Source: Rhodanobacter sp. C03 (GTDB taxonomy: Bacteria > Pseudomonadota > Gammaproteobacteria > Xanthomonadales > Rhodanobacteraceae). From it: DNA of 64,000 nucleotides. How positions within the stretch are numbered: position 1 is the first letter of the stretch; the number at the start of each line of letters is the position of its first letter. The stretch is taken from positions 1 to 64,000 of the forward strand of contig NZ_MUNT01000010.1 in NCBI RefSeq assembly GCF_002001175.1. Reading direction: 5' to 3'. Below the pieces are notes generated by a model, which was given only the letters and a program-made list of their open reading frames with translations, ran no database searches and had not been told where the DNA came from. This document shows, piece by piece, positions 38,062 to 48,900 of this stretch. Made by a program: the position numbers and the translations under genes.

Positions 38062-39035
38062 GTAGTGCGGTTTCCGGAGACGTGCTGTTCGATGACGTCG
38101 AACAACTGGCCGGCAATGTTAATCCCGAACTGGGCATCGAGTTCACGCACGCAGGTCGGGGATGTGACGTTGATCTCGGTCAGGTAGTCACCGATCACGT
38201 CCAGTCCGACAAAGCGCAGGCCGCGCCGGCGCAGCTCGGGTGCCACCTGGGCTACGATCCAGCGGTCGCGATCGGACAAAGGCACGCCTTCACCCCGGCC
38301 GCCGGCGGCGAGATTGCCGCGGAACTCATTGCCTTGCGGGATGCGTGCCAGCGCGTACGGTACCGGTTCGCCATCGATGACCAGGATGCGCTTGTCGCCG
38401 GCGGTGATCTCCGGAATGTACTTCTGCGCGATCGCCAGTTGCCGGCCTGCGCCGTGGGCATCGCCGCCGAGCAGGGTTTCCAGCATCGAATTGAGGTTGC
38501 TGTCGGCCGCCTTGACCCGGAAGATGCCGCGGCCGCCCATGCCGTCCAGCGGCTTCAGCACCACCTCGCCGTGCTCGCCGGCGAAGCGGCGCAGTTCGCC
38601 GGCGTCGCGGGAGACCAGCGTGGGTGCGATGCACTGCGGAAAAGCTAACGCGAACAGTTTCTCGTTGCAGTCGCGCAAGGCCTGCGGATCGTTGATTACG
38701 GCCACACCACCGCGCTGAGCGGCTTCCAGCACCATCGTGTCGTAGATGAACTGCGCATCGACCGGCGGATCCTTGCGCATCAGCACCACATCGAGTTCGC
38801 GCAGGTCGCGCCACTGCGCCTGCCCCAGGGTGAACCAGCGCTGCGGATCCTCGCGCACGTCGAGCGCGGCAATGCGTGCCCACGGCGCGCCGTCGCGCAA
38901 CGCCAGGTCGCCCTGCTCGAAATAATGCAGTGCATGTCCGCGTCGCCGGGCTTCCAGCAACATAGCGAAGCTGGTGTCCTTGGCTATCTTGATCGCGCCG
39001 ATGGGGTCCATCAGCACGCCGACCGAAAGGGCCAT
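38058..39035 (-). CDS. gshB: Glutathione synthetase
   Basis: This 325-residue ATP-grasp ligase joins gamma-glutamylcysteine to glycine. It starts SVGVLMDPIGAIKIAKDTSFAMLLEA, the family N-terminus, with GEVVLKPLDGMGGRGIFRV for ATP and the AAGGRGEGVPLSDRD loop near the end, followed by EINVTSPTCVRELDAQFG. It is the first gene of the tonB-yqgE-ruvX-pyrB run and divergent from the pilG operon. Confidence 0.97.
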   Translation of the reverse strand: MALSVGVLMDPIGAIKIAKDTSFAMLLEARRRGHALHYFEQGDLALRDGAPWARIAALDVREDPQRWFTLGQAQWRDLRELDVVLMRKDPPVDAQFIYDTMVLEAAQRGGVAVINDPQALRDCNEKLFALAFPQCIAPTLVSRDAGELRRFAGEHGEVVLKPLDGMGGRGIFRVKAADSNLNSMLETLLGGDAHGAGRQLAIAQKYIPEITAGDKRILVIDGEPVPYALARIPQGNEFRGNLAAGGRGEGVPLSDRDRWIVAQVAPELRRRGLRFVGLDVIGDYLTEINVTSPTCVRELDAQFGINIAGQLFDVIEQHVSGNRTT

Positions 39036-39397
39036 CGTGGTTCTCCGTTGGTGGCCCGGATGCGGCTGCGCGTGCGGGCGGCGAGGATCGTCAGGGGACT
39101 ATCTTAAGTGGGATGGCTGACACGGAGTTCGCCGAGTGACGAGTCCGTCATGGTTTCGAAGCTGTCGCAGGTGGCCAGATGGTGCCACTATGGGTCACCT
39201 TTGTGCGCCATCTCGAAGTATTGCTTGACAGTTTTGACGGGCAGGCGGTAAACAGCAAAGTTACGGGATGCACCGCCGCAGAGCGGTTACAGGGTTGTCA
39301 GCTTCGAAATTTTTTACATGCACGCCTGGCGGCATGGCTGTTGCATGTCTTGGTGTCTAACCTGAGCCCGGGGCGGGCCGCAGGGGGAGTAGTGAAT
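39036..39397. other. 362-bp gap between divergent gshB and pilG
   Basis: No gene is supported here; the open frame upstream of pilG has no family match. The gap holds the promoters of both operons. One exact -35 hexamer, TTGACA at 39225-39230, faces pilG but lacks a good -10. The region is noticeably more AT-rich than the flanking genes. The pilG leader would be long (about 150 nt) if that promoter is used. Confidence 0.5.
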
Positions 39398-39802
39398 TTG
39401 AACGTGAGTGCAAATGACTTGGCGGGTCTCAAGGTCATGGTGATCGATGACTCGAAGACCATCCGCCGTACAGCGGAAACCCTGCTGAAAAAGGAAGGGT
39501 GCGAAGTATTGACCGCGGTGGATGGGTTCGAGGCGCTGGCCAAGATCTCCGACCAGAAGCCCGCGATCATCTTCGTCGACATCATGATGCCGCGGCTGGA
39601 TGGTTATCAGACCTGCGCGCTGATCAAGAACAATCCGCTTTTCCGTGCCACGCCGGTGATCATGCTGAGCTCGAAGGATGGCCTGTTCGACAAGGCCCGC
39701 GGGCGCATCGTGGGGGCCGAACAGTATCTGACCAAGCCGTTCACGCGGGACGAGCTGCTTGGTGCCATTCATCGCCACGTCAGCACGGTGCCCAATCGCT
39801 GA
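39398..39802 (+). CDS. pilG: Twitching motility response regulator PilG
   Basis: This 134-residue single-domain CheY-like regulator is the output of the Pil-Chp system, acting on pilus extension. It starts MNVSANDLAGLKVMVIDDSKTIRRTAETLL; the phosphoacceptor is Asp61 in FVDIMMPRLDGY, and the switch Thr/Lys lie in MLSSKDG and LTKPF. The start is taken as TTG at 39398 because GGGGGAG sits eight bases upstream and the N-terminus then matches PilG homologues. A GTG at 39404 is the alternative. It is the first gene of the operon. Confidence 0.94.
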   Translation: MNVSANDLAGLKVMVIDDSKTIRRTAETLLKKEGCEVLTAVDGFEALAKISDQKPAIIFVDIMMPRLDGYQTCALIKNNPLFRATPVIMLSSKDGLFDKARGRIVGAEQYLTKPFTRDELLGAIHRHVSTVPNR

Positions 39803-39824
39803 CTGCAGATTCTGAGGGGGACCT

Positions 39825-40193
39825 GTGGCAACTATTCTCATCATCGACGACTCGCCGACCGACGTGCGCGTGTTCACCACGCTGCTTGAGCGTGCCGGTC
39901 ATCAGGTCGCCGCTGTCGGTACGGCCGAGGAAGGGATCGAGCGCGCGCGCGCCGAACTGCCTGACCTGATCATCATGGACGTGATCATGCCCGGCATGAA
40001 TGGTTTCCAGGCGACCCGCACGCTGACCCGCGACCCGATCACGGCGGCGGTGCCGATCGTGATGATCACCACCAAGTCGATGGAAACCGACCGGGTGTGG
40101 GGGTTGCGCCAGGGCGCCCGCGCGTTCATCACCAAACCGGTGAACGAGAAGGAATTGCTGACCTGTATCCATGATCTGTCGAGCGCGACATGA
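39825..40193 (+). CDS. pilH: Twitching motility response regulator PilH
   Basis: This 122-residue CheY-like regulator has acidic residues at 8-9 (IIDDSPTD), phosphoacceptor Asp52 in IIMDVIMPGMNGF, and ITTKS and ITKPV for the switch. PilH acts opposite PilG, favouring retraction or draining phosphate. It starts with GTG behind a GAGGGGG ribosome-binding site and overlaps pilI as ATGA. Confidence 0.96.
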   Translation: MATILIIDDSPTDVRVFTTLLERAGHQVAAVGTAEEGIERARAELPDLIIMDVIMPGMNGFQATRTLTRDPITAAVPIVMITTKSMETDRVWGLRQGARAFITKPVNEKELLTCIHDLSSAT

Positions 40194-40729
40194 ACCAGTC
40201 CGTCAATCGCACCCCGTTCGAAATCCTGGCTCGCTACGAGCGGCTGTCGCTGGCGCATGCTTCCGATACGCAGGACAAACTGGAGGCGCCCGGACTGTGG
40301 CGCGGCATCGGCTTCCGTGTTGGCTCGCGGGTGCTGGTCAGTGGCATCGACGAGATCAACGAATTGCTGGCCGTGCCCACGCTCACGCCGGTGCCGGGCA
40401 CTCAGCCATGGCTGCTCGGGGTGGCCAATGTGCGCGGCAACCTGGTGCCGGTCGTCGACTTCGGTCGCTTCCTGTTTGGCGAACGCACGCAGCATTCCGA
40501 TCGCACCCGCCTGCTGGTGGTGCGCCAGGGCAGCGGCAGCGTGGCACTGCTGGTCGATGAAGTGTTCGGTCAGCGTACGGTGGACGAGCAACAGCGACGC
40601 GAGGCCGAGCGCGAGGAAGATCCGCGGCTGACCCGCTTCGTCGAAAGCCGGGTAGGTGAGCAGCAACTGGCGATTTTCAGCATGAATCGGTTGGTGCGTG
40701 CACCGGATTTCCGGCAGGCAGCGGCCTGA
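40190..40729 (+). CDS. pilI: CheW-like adaptor PilI
   Basis: This 179-residue CheW-domain protein couples the receptor PilJ to the kinase ChpA. The CheW core is seen in GIGFRVGSRVLVSGIDEINELLAVPTLTPVPGTQPWLLGVANVRGNLVPVVDFG, with VALLVDEVFGQRTV following. It overlaps pilH by 4 nt and is followed by a 142-bp gap before pilJ, which may hold an extra promoter or a processing site. Confidence 0.95.
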   Translation: MNQSVNRTPFEILARYERLSLAHASDTQDKLEAPGLWRGIGFRVGSRVLVSGIDEINELLAVPTLTPVPGTQPWLLGVANVRGNLVPVVDFGRFLFGERTQHSDRTRLLVVRQGSGSVALLVDEVFGQRTVDEQQRREAEREEDPRLTRFVESRVGEQQLAIFSMNRLVRAPDFRQAAA

Positions 40730-40871
40730 GCGGGACACGGTTTCAGTTATTTTAGGGCCGGTGCCGATCGTGGCCGGAAGCTTGGAACGACAACAATTCC
40801 CTGGCCAGCTGCCGCGCTTTGATGCGGAGCCGGCAACGTTATTGGTAATTAGCTAGACGGATGAGGTGAAC

Positions 40872-42902
40872 ATGAGCACTACAGGGGGCGTCAGCAGGGA
40901 ACGGGGTTACACCGCACTCATTGTCCTGCTGCTGATTGCGATTGGTCTGGCGGCGTTTGACTTCTGGCGGTTGAACATCAAGAACGATGAGGATCGCCAA
41001 GCCATCGCGCTGACCACGCAGATCCAGGTGCTGTCACAGCAGACGGCCAAGTTCGCGCTGGAATCGGCAAGCGGCAACACGGACTCCTTCAAGGAGCTCG
41101 AGAGCACCCGCAACTCCATCGATTCGGCGGTGCAGCGACTGGACAAGGGCGATGCGACGGGTGGCATGCAGGCGTACGCCGATAACAACGCCACACCGGC
41201 CGGGCGCGCCGTGAGCGCGCTCGACGCCTCCTGGAAGCAGCTCGACGCCGATATCGGCAAGATCCTTTCCAACAAGGCGGTGGTGCTCGATTCCGGGGAG
41301 CGCGCCGACACGTTGTCGCAGCAGATGCCCTTGCTCAACTCGAGCATGGATCAGGTGGTCAACATCCTGCAGCAGCGCAACGGCAGCCCCGAACAGATGC
41401 TGGGCACGTCCCGTCAGATGCTGTCGGCTGACCGCATCATCCGCCGCGTGCAGGAAGTGCTGCAGGGTGGTGACAACGCGCAGTCGGCAGCCGATGGCCT
41501 GTCACGCGATGCGCAGCTGTACGGCAACGTGCTGAAGGGATTGATCGGGGGCAACGCCGACAGCGGCGTGAAGCCGATCGGCGACGCCAACGCGCGCAAA
41601 ATCCTCACCGACATGGATGCCAGCTGGGAAAAGCTGGCCGACCCGGTGGCCAAGCTGGTCGCCGCCGCCGGCAACATTGCCGACGTGAAGCACGCAGGCA
41701 ATCAGGCCTCGCTGGATTCGCAGACGGTGCTGTTGCGCGCGAACGACCTGTCCGAGCAGATCGGCAAGTTGCCGTTGCGCCGGCTGTTCCCGAACGTGTG
41801 GTGGGGTCTGCTCGGTGCGATCGCCGCGGTGGCGTTCGCGCTGTTGCTGGTGATCACGCTGGTGCGCGACCAGCGCAAGCGTTTCGCCAGCAGTACCGAA
41901 CTGAACCAGCGCAACCAGGAGGCGATCATGCGTCTGCTGGACGAGATGGGCTCGCTCGCCGAAGGTGACCTCACGGTCAAGACCACGGTGTCGGAGGACA
42001 TCACCGGCGCGATCGCCGACTCGGTGAACTACGCCATCGACGAGCTGCGCTCACTGGTCACCACCATCAACGAGACCTCCGAGCAGGTGTCGTCGTCGGC
42101 GCAGGAAACCCAGACCACCGCGCGCCATCTGGCTGACGCGGCCGAGCAGCAGGCGCAGCAGATCAGCTCGGCGACCTCGGCGATCAACCAGATCGTGAGC
42201 TCGATGGATACGGTATCGAAGGACTCCGCCGAATCGGCCGATGTGGCCGAGCGCTCGGTGAAGATCGCCTCGCACGGCGCCGAGGTGGTGCGCGAGACGA
42301 TCTCCGGGATGGACTCGATCCGCGACCAGATCCAGGAGACCTCCAAGCGCATCAAGCGGCTGGGCGAATCCTCGCAGGAGATCGGCTCGATCGTGGAACT
42401 GATCAACGACATTGCCGAGCAGACCAACATCCTCGCATTGAACGCGGCGATCCAGGCGGCTTCGGCCGGCGAGGCGGGTCGCGGTTTCGCGGTGGTGGCG
42501 GACGAAGTGCAGCGACTGGCCGAACGCTCGACCAGTGCGACCAAGCGTATCGAGACGCTGGTGCAGACGATTCAGTCCGATACCAACGAGGCGGTGAACT
42601 CGATGGAACAGACCACCGCCGAGGTGGTGGCCGGTGCACGCAAGGCGGAAGATGCCGGCAGCGCACTGGGTGACATCGAGCGCGTGTCGCACGATCTGTC
42701 CGCGCTGATTCAGAACATCTCCAGCGCGGCACGTCAGCAATCCGCGGCGGCGACCGACATCTCGCATTCAATGAACGCGATTCAGGAAATTACTTCGCAG
42801 ACCTCGCAGGGCGCGAGCCAGACCGCCGACTCGATCGGCACCCTGGCGCAGCTGGCGAGTGATCTGCGGCGCTCGGTAGCGCATTTCAAGCTGCCGGGTT
42901 GA
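40872..42902 (+). CDS. pilJ: Twitching motility methyl-accepting receptor PilJ
   Basis: This 676-residue membrane receptor feeds signals, including pilin contact, to ChpA. It has a first membrane helix (about residues 14-34), a periplasmic domain of about 270 residues with PilJ-type helical repeats, a second membrane helix near 312-334, HAMP-like segments and a cytoplasmic signalling domain whose tip is [38 protein letters not shown]. The ATG at 40872 was chosen over a GTG two codons earlier. Methylation by a PilK-like enzyme is not visible here, because no cheR/pilK gene is in the window. Confidence 0.96.
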   Translation: MSTTGGVSRERGYTALIVLLLIAIGLAAFDFWRLNIKNDEDRQAIALTTQIQVLSQQTAKFALESASGNTDSFKELESTRNSIDSAVQRLDKGDATGGMQAYADNNATPAGRAVSALDASWKQLDADIGKILSNKAVVLDSGERADTLSQQMPLLNSSMDQVVNILQQRNGSPEQMLGTSRQMLSADRIIRRVQEVLQGGDNAQSAADGLSRDAQLYGNVLKGLIGGNADSGVKPIGDANARKILTDMDASWEKLADPVAKLVAAAGNIADVKHAGNQASLDSQTVLLRANDLSEQIGKLPLRRLFPNVWWGLLGAIAAVAFALLLVITLVRDQRKRFASSTELNQRNQEAIMRLLDEMGSLAEGDLTVKTTVSEDITGAIADSVNYAIDELRSLVTTINETSEQVSSSAQETQTTARHLADAAEQQAQQISSATSAINQIVSSMDTVSKDSAESADVAERSVKIASHGAEVVRETISGMDSIRDQIQETSKRIKRLGESSQEIGSIVELINDIAEQTNILALNAAIQAASAGEAGRGFAVVADEVQRLAERSTSATKRIETLVQTIQSDTNEAVNSMEQTTAEVVAGARKAEDAGSALGDIERVSHDLSALIQNISSAARQQSAAATDISHSMNAIQEITSQTSQGASQTADSIGTLAQLASDLRRSVAHFKLPG

Positions 42903-42976
42903 CATCGGAATTCAAGACGGGGGGCAGTCTCGTTGGTTGCGTGATGCTTGCGTTGTGCAACCGCTGAGAGAGGCGC

Positions 42977-45900
42977 ATGAGACTTCAAGACCACATCGAT
43001 TTCACCACGCTGCAGTGGGTCAAGCCGGAGCTCGACGATACCTTGTCGATCGCCCGCGAGGCACTGGAGTCCTACGTCGACAATCCGGGCAAGCGCGAGT
43101 TCATGCGCACCTGTGCGGATCACCTGCATCAGGTGCTAGGCACCTTGCGCATGGTCGAGCTATACGGCGCGGCGATGGTGGCCGCGGAGATGGAGACGCT
43201 CTCCATCGCGCTGCTTGAGGAGCATGTCGCTCATCGCGAGGAAGCTTATGCCGCGTTGATGCGCGGCCTGATGCAGCTGCCGGACTACCTCGAACGGTTG
43301 TCCAGTGGCCATCGTGACGTACCGGTAGTGTTGCTGCCGTTGTTGAATGACCTGCGTGCCAGTCGCGAGCAGCCGCCGCTGACCGACTCGGCGATGTTCC
43401 ACCCCAATCTCGACGCGTTCCTGCCGGAGCAGGCGCCCGCGGCGATGAGCGAGGCATATGCCGAAGCGCATCGTGGCGAGTTGGTGGACTTGCGTCTGCG
43501 CTTCCAGCAGCAGTTGCTGAGCTGGTTCCGCGGACAGAATGCGGCACAGCAGCTGATCGGCATGCGCAAGACCCTGCTGGCGATTACCGCGCGCTGCCAT
43601 CACGTACATGGCCGGCGCTTGTGGTGGATTACCGCCGGAGTACTCGAGGGACTGGAACAGGGTGCACTCAGGAGTCATGCAGCCGAAGTGCGCCAGCTGA
43701 TCGGCAAGGTCGACCGCAATATCCGCCTGCTGATCGAACAGGGTGAAAACAGCCTGCGTGGCGGCGAAGCGGACGAAGTAGCAAGCCAGTTGCTCTACAT
43801 CGTGGCCCAGGCCAAGCAGCGCAGTCCGCATATGGAACTGCTGCGCACGACTTATGCGCTGGACGGCCTGTTGCCTGCCGCCGGCGAACTGGAACACGCC
43901 CGTGGCTCGATGGCCGGGCACAACCGCGCGCTGCTTGATTCCGTATCGCGCGCCTTGAAGGACGACCTGCTGCGAGTCAAGGAAGCACTGGATCTGTTCC
44001 TGCGTCAGCAGGATGGTGATCCGGCACAGTTGGCCGCGCAGGGTGAGGTGCTCGAACGTGTGGGCGATACGCTGGGCATGCTGGCGCTGGCCGTGCCGCG
44101 CCGGGTGGTCAACGAACAACGGCGAGTGCTCGACGAGATCGCCAATCGCCTGCGCATGGCCGACGAAGATACCCTGCTCGACGTGGCCGGGGCCTTGCTG
44201 TATGTCGAGGCCTCACTGGACGATCACATCGAGAGTCTGGGCTCCGAAGGTGAACCGGTTTCCAGTGGAGCCGGACACGGTCTGCCGCGCAGCGAGGCGC
44301 TGGGCGTCGTCACGACCCTGATGCAGGAAGCGATCAGCAATACCAACAAGGTAAAGGATGCGATCGTTGCCTTTGTCGAATCCGGCTGGCAGCACGACCG
44401 TCTGGCCGGGACGCCGACCCTGATGAACGAGGTTGCCGGCGCCATGCGCATGCTGTCGGCGACGCGTTCGGCCGAGTTGGCGGATGGCGTGGGCCGTTTC
44501 GTCGGCTACGAATTGCTGGATGACCACCGCGTGCCCAGCGGGGCACAGATGGATCACCTGGCCGATGCGCTGGCGGCGCTGGAGTACTACCTTGAAGCCG
44601 CGCGTGAACATCGCGGTGGTCTGGAACATATTCTCGACGTGGCCGAGCATAGCCTGGGGCTGCTCGGTTACTGGCCGGTGCCGGCGATGCGCGAGTCGTC
44701 TGCGGCAACGGTTGCCGCGTCCGATGTGGAGGCGCCAGCGGAAGCGCGTGCCGGTCACGGCATCGAGCACGAGGAACATCCCGAACTTTCCGAGTCCGTC
44801 AGCCTGCTGCCCGGCGACGACTTGGGTCATTTGTTCATTGGCACCAGCGAACCGCATGCCGCTCCCGTCCACAATCTGGACGGACTGCGTCTGGCACAGA
44901 CCGAAGCGACCACGCCGGCCATGCTGGAGGGGAGTTCGTCCGAGCTTCCGGATGGTGACTGGGTCGAGATCGAGGAAGAGGTCTTCGAACAACAGCCGGT
45001 CCGCGATGCACTGGCGGCCAACACCACCTTCAACACGAACGCGGAAGGTATCGATGACGATATCCGCGAGATCTTCCTGGAGGAAATGCAGGAAGAGATC
45101 GAGAACCTGCGCAGCGCCGAGGGTGTCTGGCTGGCTGACCCCGCGCAGATCTCGTCACTGATTGGTATCCGTCGCTCGTTCCACACGCTCAAGGGCTCCG
45201 GCCGACTGGTCGGTGCCGGTGTACTCGGCGAGTTCGCGTGGAAAGTGGAGGACATGCTCAACCGGGTACTGGACAACAGCATCCAGCCGGACGAGAACGT
45301 GCAGGCGGTGGTGCGGCACGCGATCGATTCGCTGCCTCAGTTGCTGGTCGCACTCAAGGGCGAGGGCGCGCCGACGGCACCGCTCAGCGCCATCATGCAG
45401 GCCGCCGAGCAGCTGGCGGCCGGTCAACCGGCACGCATGGAGGATTACGCGTCGGCTGCGACCGAAACAGTTCGACGTGTGGTGCGCCGGCGCGTGCCGC
45501 GGCTCGACGTGGCGGCGCAGTCCGTCCCGGAAGCGAGCGTGACCGATGCGCACAGCTTCGCCGCCGCGCATGAAGCGGTCGAGCAGATGCCGGTCATGGC
45601 CGGCCCGGTGATGCCGCCGGTTGATCCGGTACTGCTGGAGATCCTGCGCAGCGAGGTTGCGCAGTACCTGCAGACCATTCGCGCGGCGATCCAGCGCAGC
45701 CGTAACGCGTTGCCGATCGGCGAAGAACTGTTGCGCGCCGTGCATACGCTGCATGGTGCCATCGCGATGGTCGACATTCCGCTGCTGACCCAGCTGCTGT
45801 CGCCACTGGAAGGGCTGCTCAAGCGTCTGCGTGCCGCCAGCCTGCCGCTGTCTGCCGATGGCGTGCACCTGCTCGGCCAGTCGGTCGATGTGGTCGATCA

Positions 45901-48900
45901 GGTGATGAGCCAGTTCGATGTCGCTGAGCCGCAACTGCCCAATGTGGATGAATTGACCTCGCAGCTCATTGCCATGCGCGACCACTATCCCGAGTCGCAG
46001 GTGGCACATGTGGTGTTCGAGCCGCATCCCGACGAGGTGGAGCCGGCAGCAGAAGCCGCCGCGCCGGCACCTGCCGGGATCGACGAAACGGCGATGGGCG
46101 CTTCGCTGGATGCCAGCATGGATCGGCTTACGGCTGAACAGCCACAGCAGACGGGCACCGAGGCGCCGTCGAATGCCGCCCCGCTGCCGGAGATCCATCC
46201 GGACGACGCACACCATGCCGAACTCGCCGCCGAACTGGTCGCCGCACTGGGCGCGTTCGAGCCCGAGGCTGCCGTGGCCGAACGGGCTGCTGCCGAGAAG
46301 CTGGCCGTGGAGCAAGCGGCTGCCGAGAAAGCGGCCGCGGAGCAAGTTGCGGCCGAGCATGCCGCCGCGGAACAAGCTGCAGCCGAAAAGCTTGCGGCCG
46401 AGCACGCCGCCGCCGAAAAGCTGGCTGCGGAACAAGCTGCAGCTGAGAAGCTTGCGGCGGAGCAGGCAGCCACCGAGAAGTTGGCCGTGGAGCAAGCTGC
46501 TGCCGAGAAAGCGGCTGCGGAGCAAGTTGCGGCCGAGCATGCCGCCGCTGAGAAGCTGGCTGCGGAACAAGCGGCAGCGGAGCACGCTGCGCAAGAACAG
46601 GCAGCACACGAGCACGCTGCGGCCGAGAAACTGGCCGCCGAGCATGCGGCTGCCAACGACGGGTCCGTGGCGACTGAGGCTGAGCCGGCGCAAGAGCCGA
46701 CTTACGCCCTGGCGGGATCGGGCCTGATCGATGCCGACCTGCTCGAAGTATTCATCGACGAGGCGCGCGAAATCCTCGATCACGCCGATGGCGTGCTGGC
46801 GCAGTGGCATGCCGAGCCAACCGAGCTGGCCCATGTGGCGGAATTGCAGCGCGACCTGCATACGCTCAAGGGCGGCGCGCGGATTGCCGGGTTGTCGTCG
46901 GTGGGCGATCTTGCCCATGCGATCGAGACCGTACTCGAGAAGCCGGTTCGCGATGCGCAAAAGACCGGGCCACTGATCGCGGCGCTGGAGGCGAGCTTCG
47001 ACCAGTTGCATGCGCTGACCCAGCAGATCTCCCAGGGTCAGACGCCGGCGTACCCGCAGACCACGATCGATCATCTGTTGGGCCTGGCCGGCGAGCACAC
47101 CCTGGCCGACGACGAACTGCCGGCAACGGCCGTCATGCCGACGCCGGAGTCGAAGCCGGTGCGGACAACACCGCTGCCGGTGCTGCCGAGCACGCTGGAC
47201 GGCCTGGAGCTGCCAGAGTTGCTGCCGGAAGAGGAGCAGGAGGTACGCTCCCCGCAGGAACAGATCCGTGTTCGCGCCGACTTGCTCGACAACCTGGTCA
47301 ACCATGCGGGCGAGGTGGCGATCTATCGGTCACGCCTCGAACAGCAGGTGGCCGGCTATCGCTTCAACCTGGTCGAGCTGGAGCAGACCGTCGCACGCTT
47401 GCGCAGCCAGTTGCGCATGCTTGAGATCGAGACCGAGGCGCAGATCATCGCGCGCTTCCAGCGCGAGCATCGCGAAGCGGGCCTGGCGGCATTCGATCCG
47501 CTCGAGCTCGATCGTTACTCGCAGCTGCAGCAGTACTCGCGTGCACTGGCCGAGTCGGTCTCCGATCTGGTGTCGATCCAGAGCATGCTGGACGAGCTGA
47601 CCCGACAGGCCGAGACCCTGCTGATCCAGCAGTCGCGCGTCAGTACCGAACTGCAGGATGGCTTGCTGCGCACGCGCATGCTGCCGTTCGACACGATGGT
47701 GCCGAATCTGCGGCGCACCCTGCGACAGGCCGCGCAGGAGCAGGGCAAGAGTGCTCAGCTCTACGTGGATGGTGCGCATGGCGAAATGGATCGCAACCTG
47801 CTCGATCGCATCAAGGCACCGTTCGAGCACATGCTGCGCAATGCGATCGCGCATGGCATCGAAACCCCGGCCGAACGCCGCAAGGCAGGCAAGCCGGCCG
47901 AAGGTTCGGTGCATATCCAGGTCGCACGCGAGGCCACCGAGGTGGTGATCCGGGTCAGCGATGACGGTCGTGGACTGGATCGTGCGGCGATCCGCAAGCG
48001 CGGCATCGAGCGTGGCCTGCTGCGTGCCGATACCAAGCCGACCGACAACCAGCTGCTCTCGCTGATCACGCTGCCGGGCTTCTCCACCGCCAGCAAGGTG
48101 ACCCAGCTGGCCGGTCGTGGCGTCGGCATGGACGTGGTAGCCAACGAGATCAAGCAGCTCGGCGGTTCACTGTCGATCGAGTCGGATGAGGGCAAAGGCA
48201 GCACCTTCGTGCTGCGCCTGCCGTTCACGCTCGCGGTGACCCAGGCCATCCTGGTGCGCATCGGCGAGGCGACGTTTGCGATACCGATGACGTCGGTGCA
48301 GGGTGTGGCGCGGGTCAATCCGGACGATCTGACGATCCTGCTGGCCGAAGACGAACCCTCATTCCAGTATGGTCTGGAATCGTATGGCATCCATGATCTG
48401 GCTGAATTGCTGGGTCTGCCGCCTGGCCTTCCGGCCGAGGGTGAGCAGCAACCGTTGCTGCTGACCCGTGCAGGTGATCTGCGTGCGGCGATCCGCATCG
48501 ACGCGGTGCTCGGTTCACGCGAGATCGTGGTCAAGTCGGTCGGTCCGCAGATCAGCTCGGTGCCGGGTCTGCTCGGCGCAACGATCATGGGCGACGGTTC
48601 GGTGCTGGTCATTCTGGATCTGGCACCGCTGGTCCGTCACGGCATCACCCGTCGCATACAGCGCCTGTCCGATGGCCTCAGTGCGGTACAGGCACCAGTC
48701 ATCGAGGAAGTGCGGGTACGTCCGCTGGTGATGGTGGTGGACGATTCGATCACCATGCGCAAGGTCACCAGCCGTGTGCTGGAACGTCACGAGTACGAAG
48801 TCAGCACGGCCAAGGACGGCGTCGATGCGGTGGAGAAACTGCACGAGCGCGTGCCGGATCTGATGCTGCTCGACATCGAGATGCCGCGCATGGACGGCTA

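Noticed and set aside
39179-39397. An N-terminal extension of PilG by 73 residues
   Set aside because: The extension has no similarity to response regulators, and the TTG at 39398 has a strong ribosome-binding site and gives the PilG start.
46286-46645. CRISPR-like or minisatellite array
   Set aside because: The repeats are in frame within chpA, contiguous without unique spacers and encode a regular helix, so they are protein repeats.
45155-47305. A 716-codon minus-strand frame, and a Cys/Ala/Ser-rich frame at 45985-46656, opposite chpA
   Set aside because: They are produced by the repeated AAAEK codons of chpA read in reverse; no homology or translation signal.
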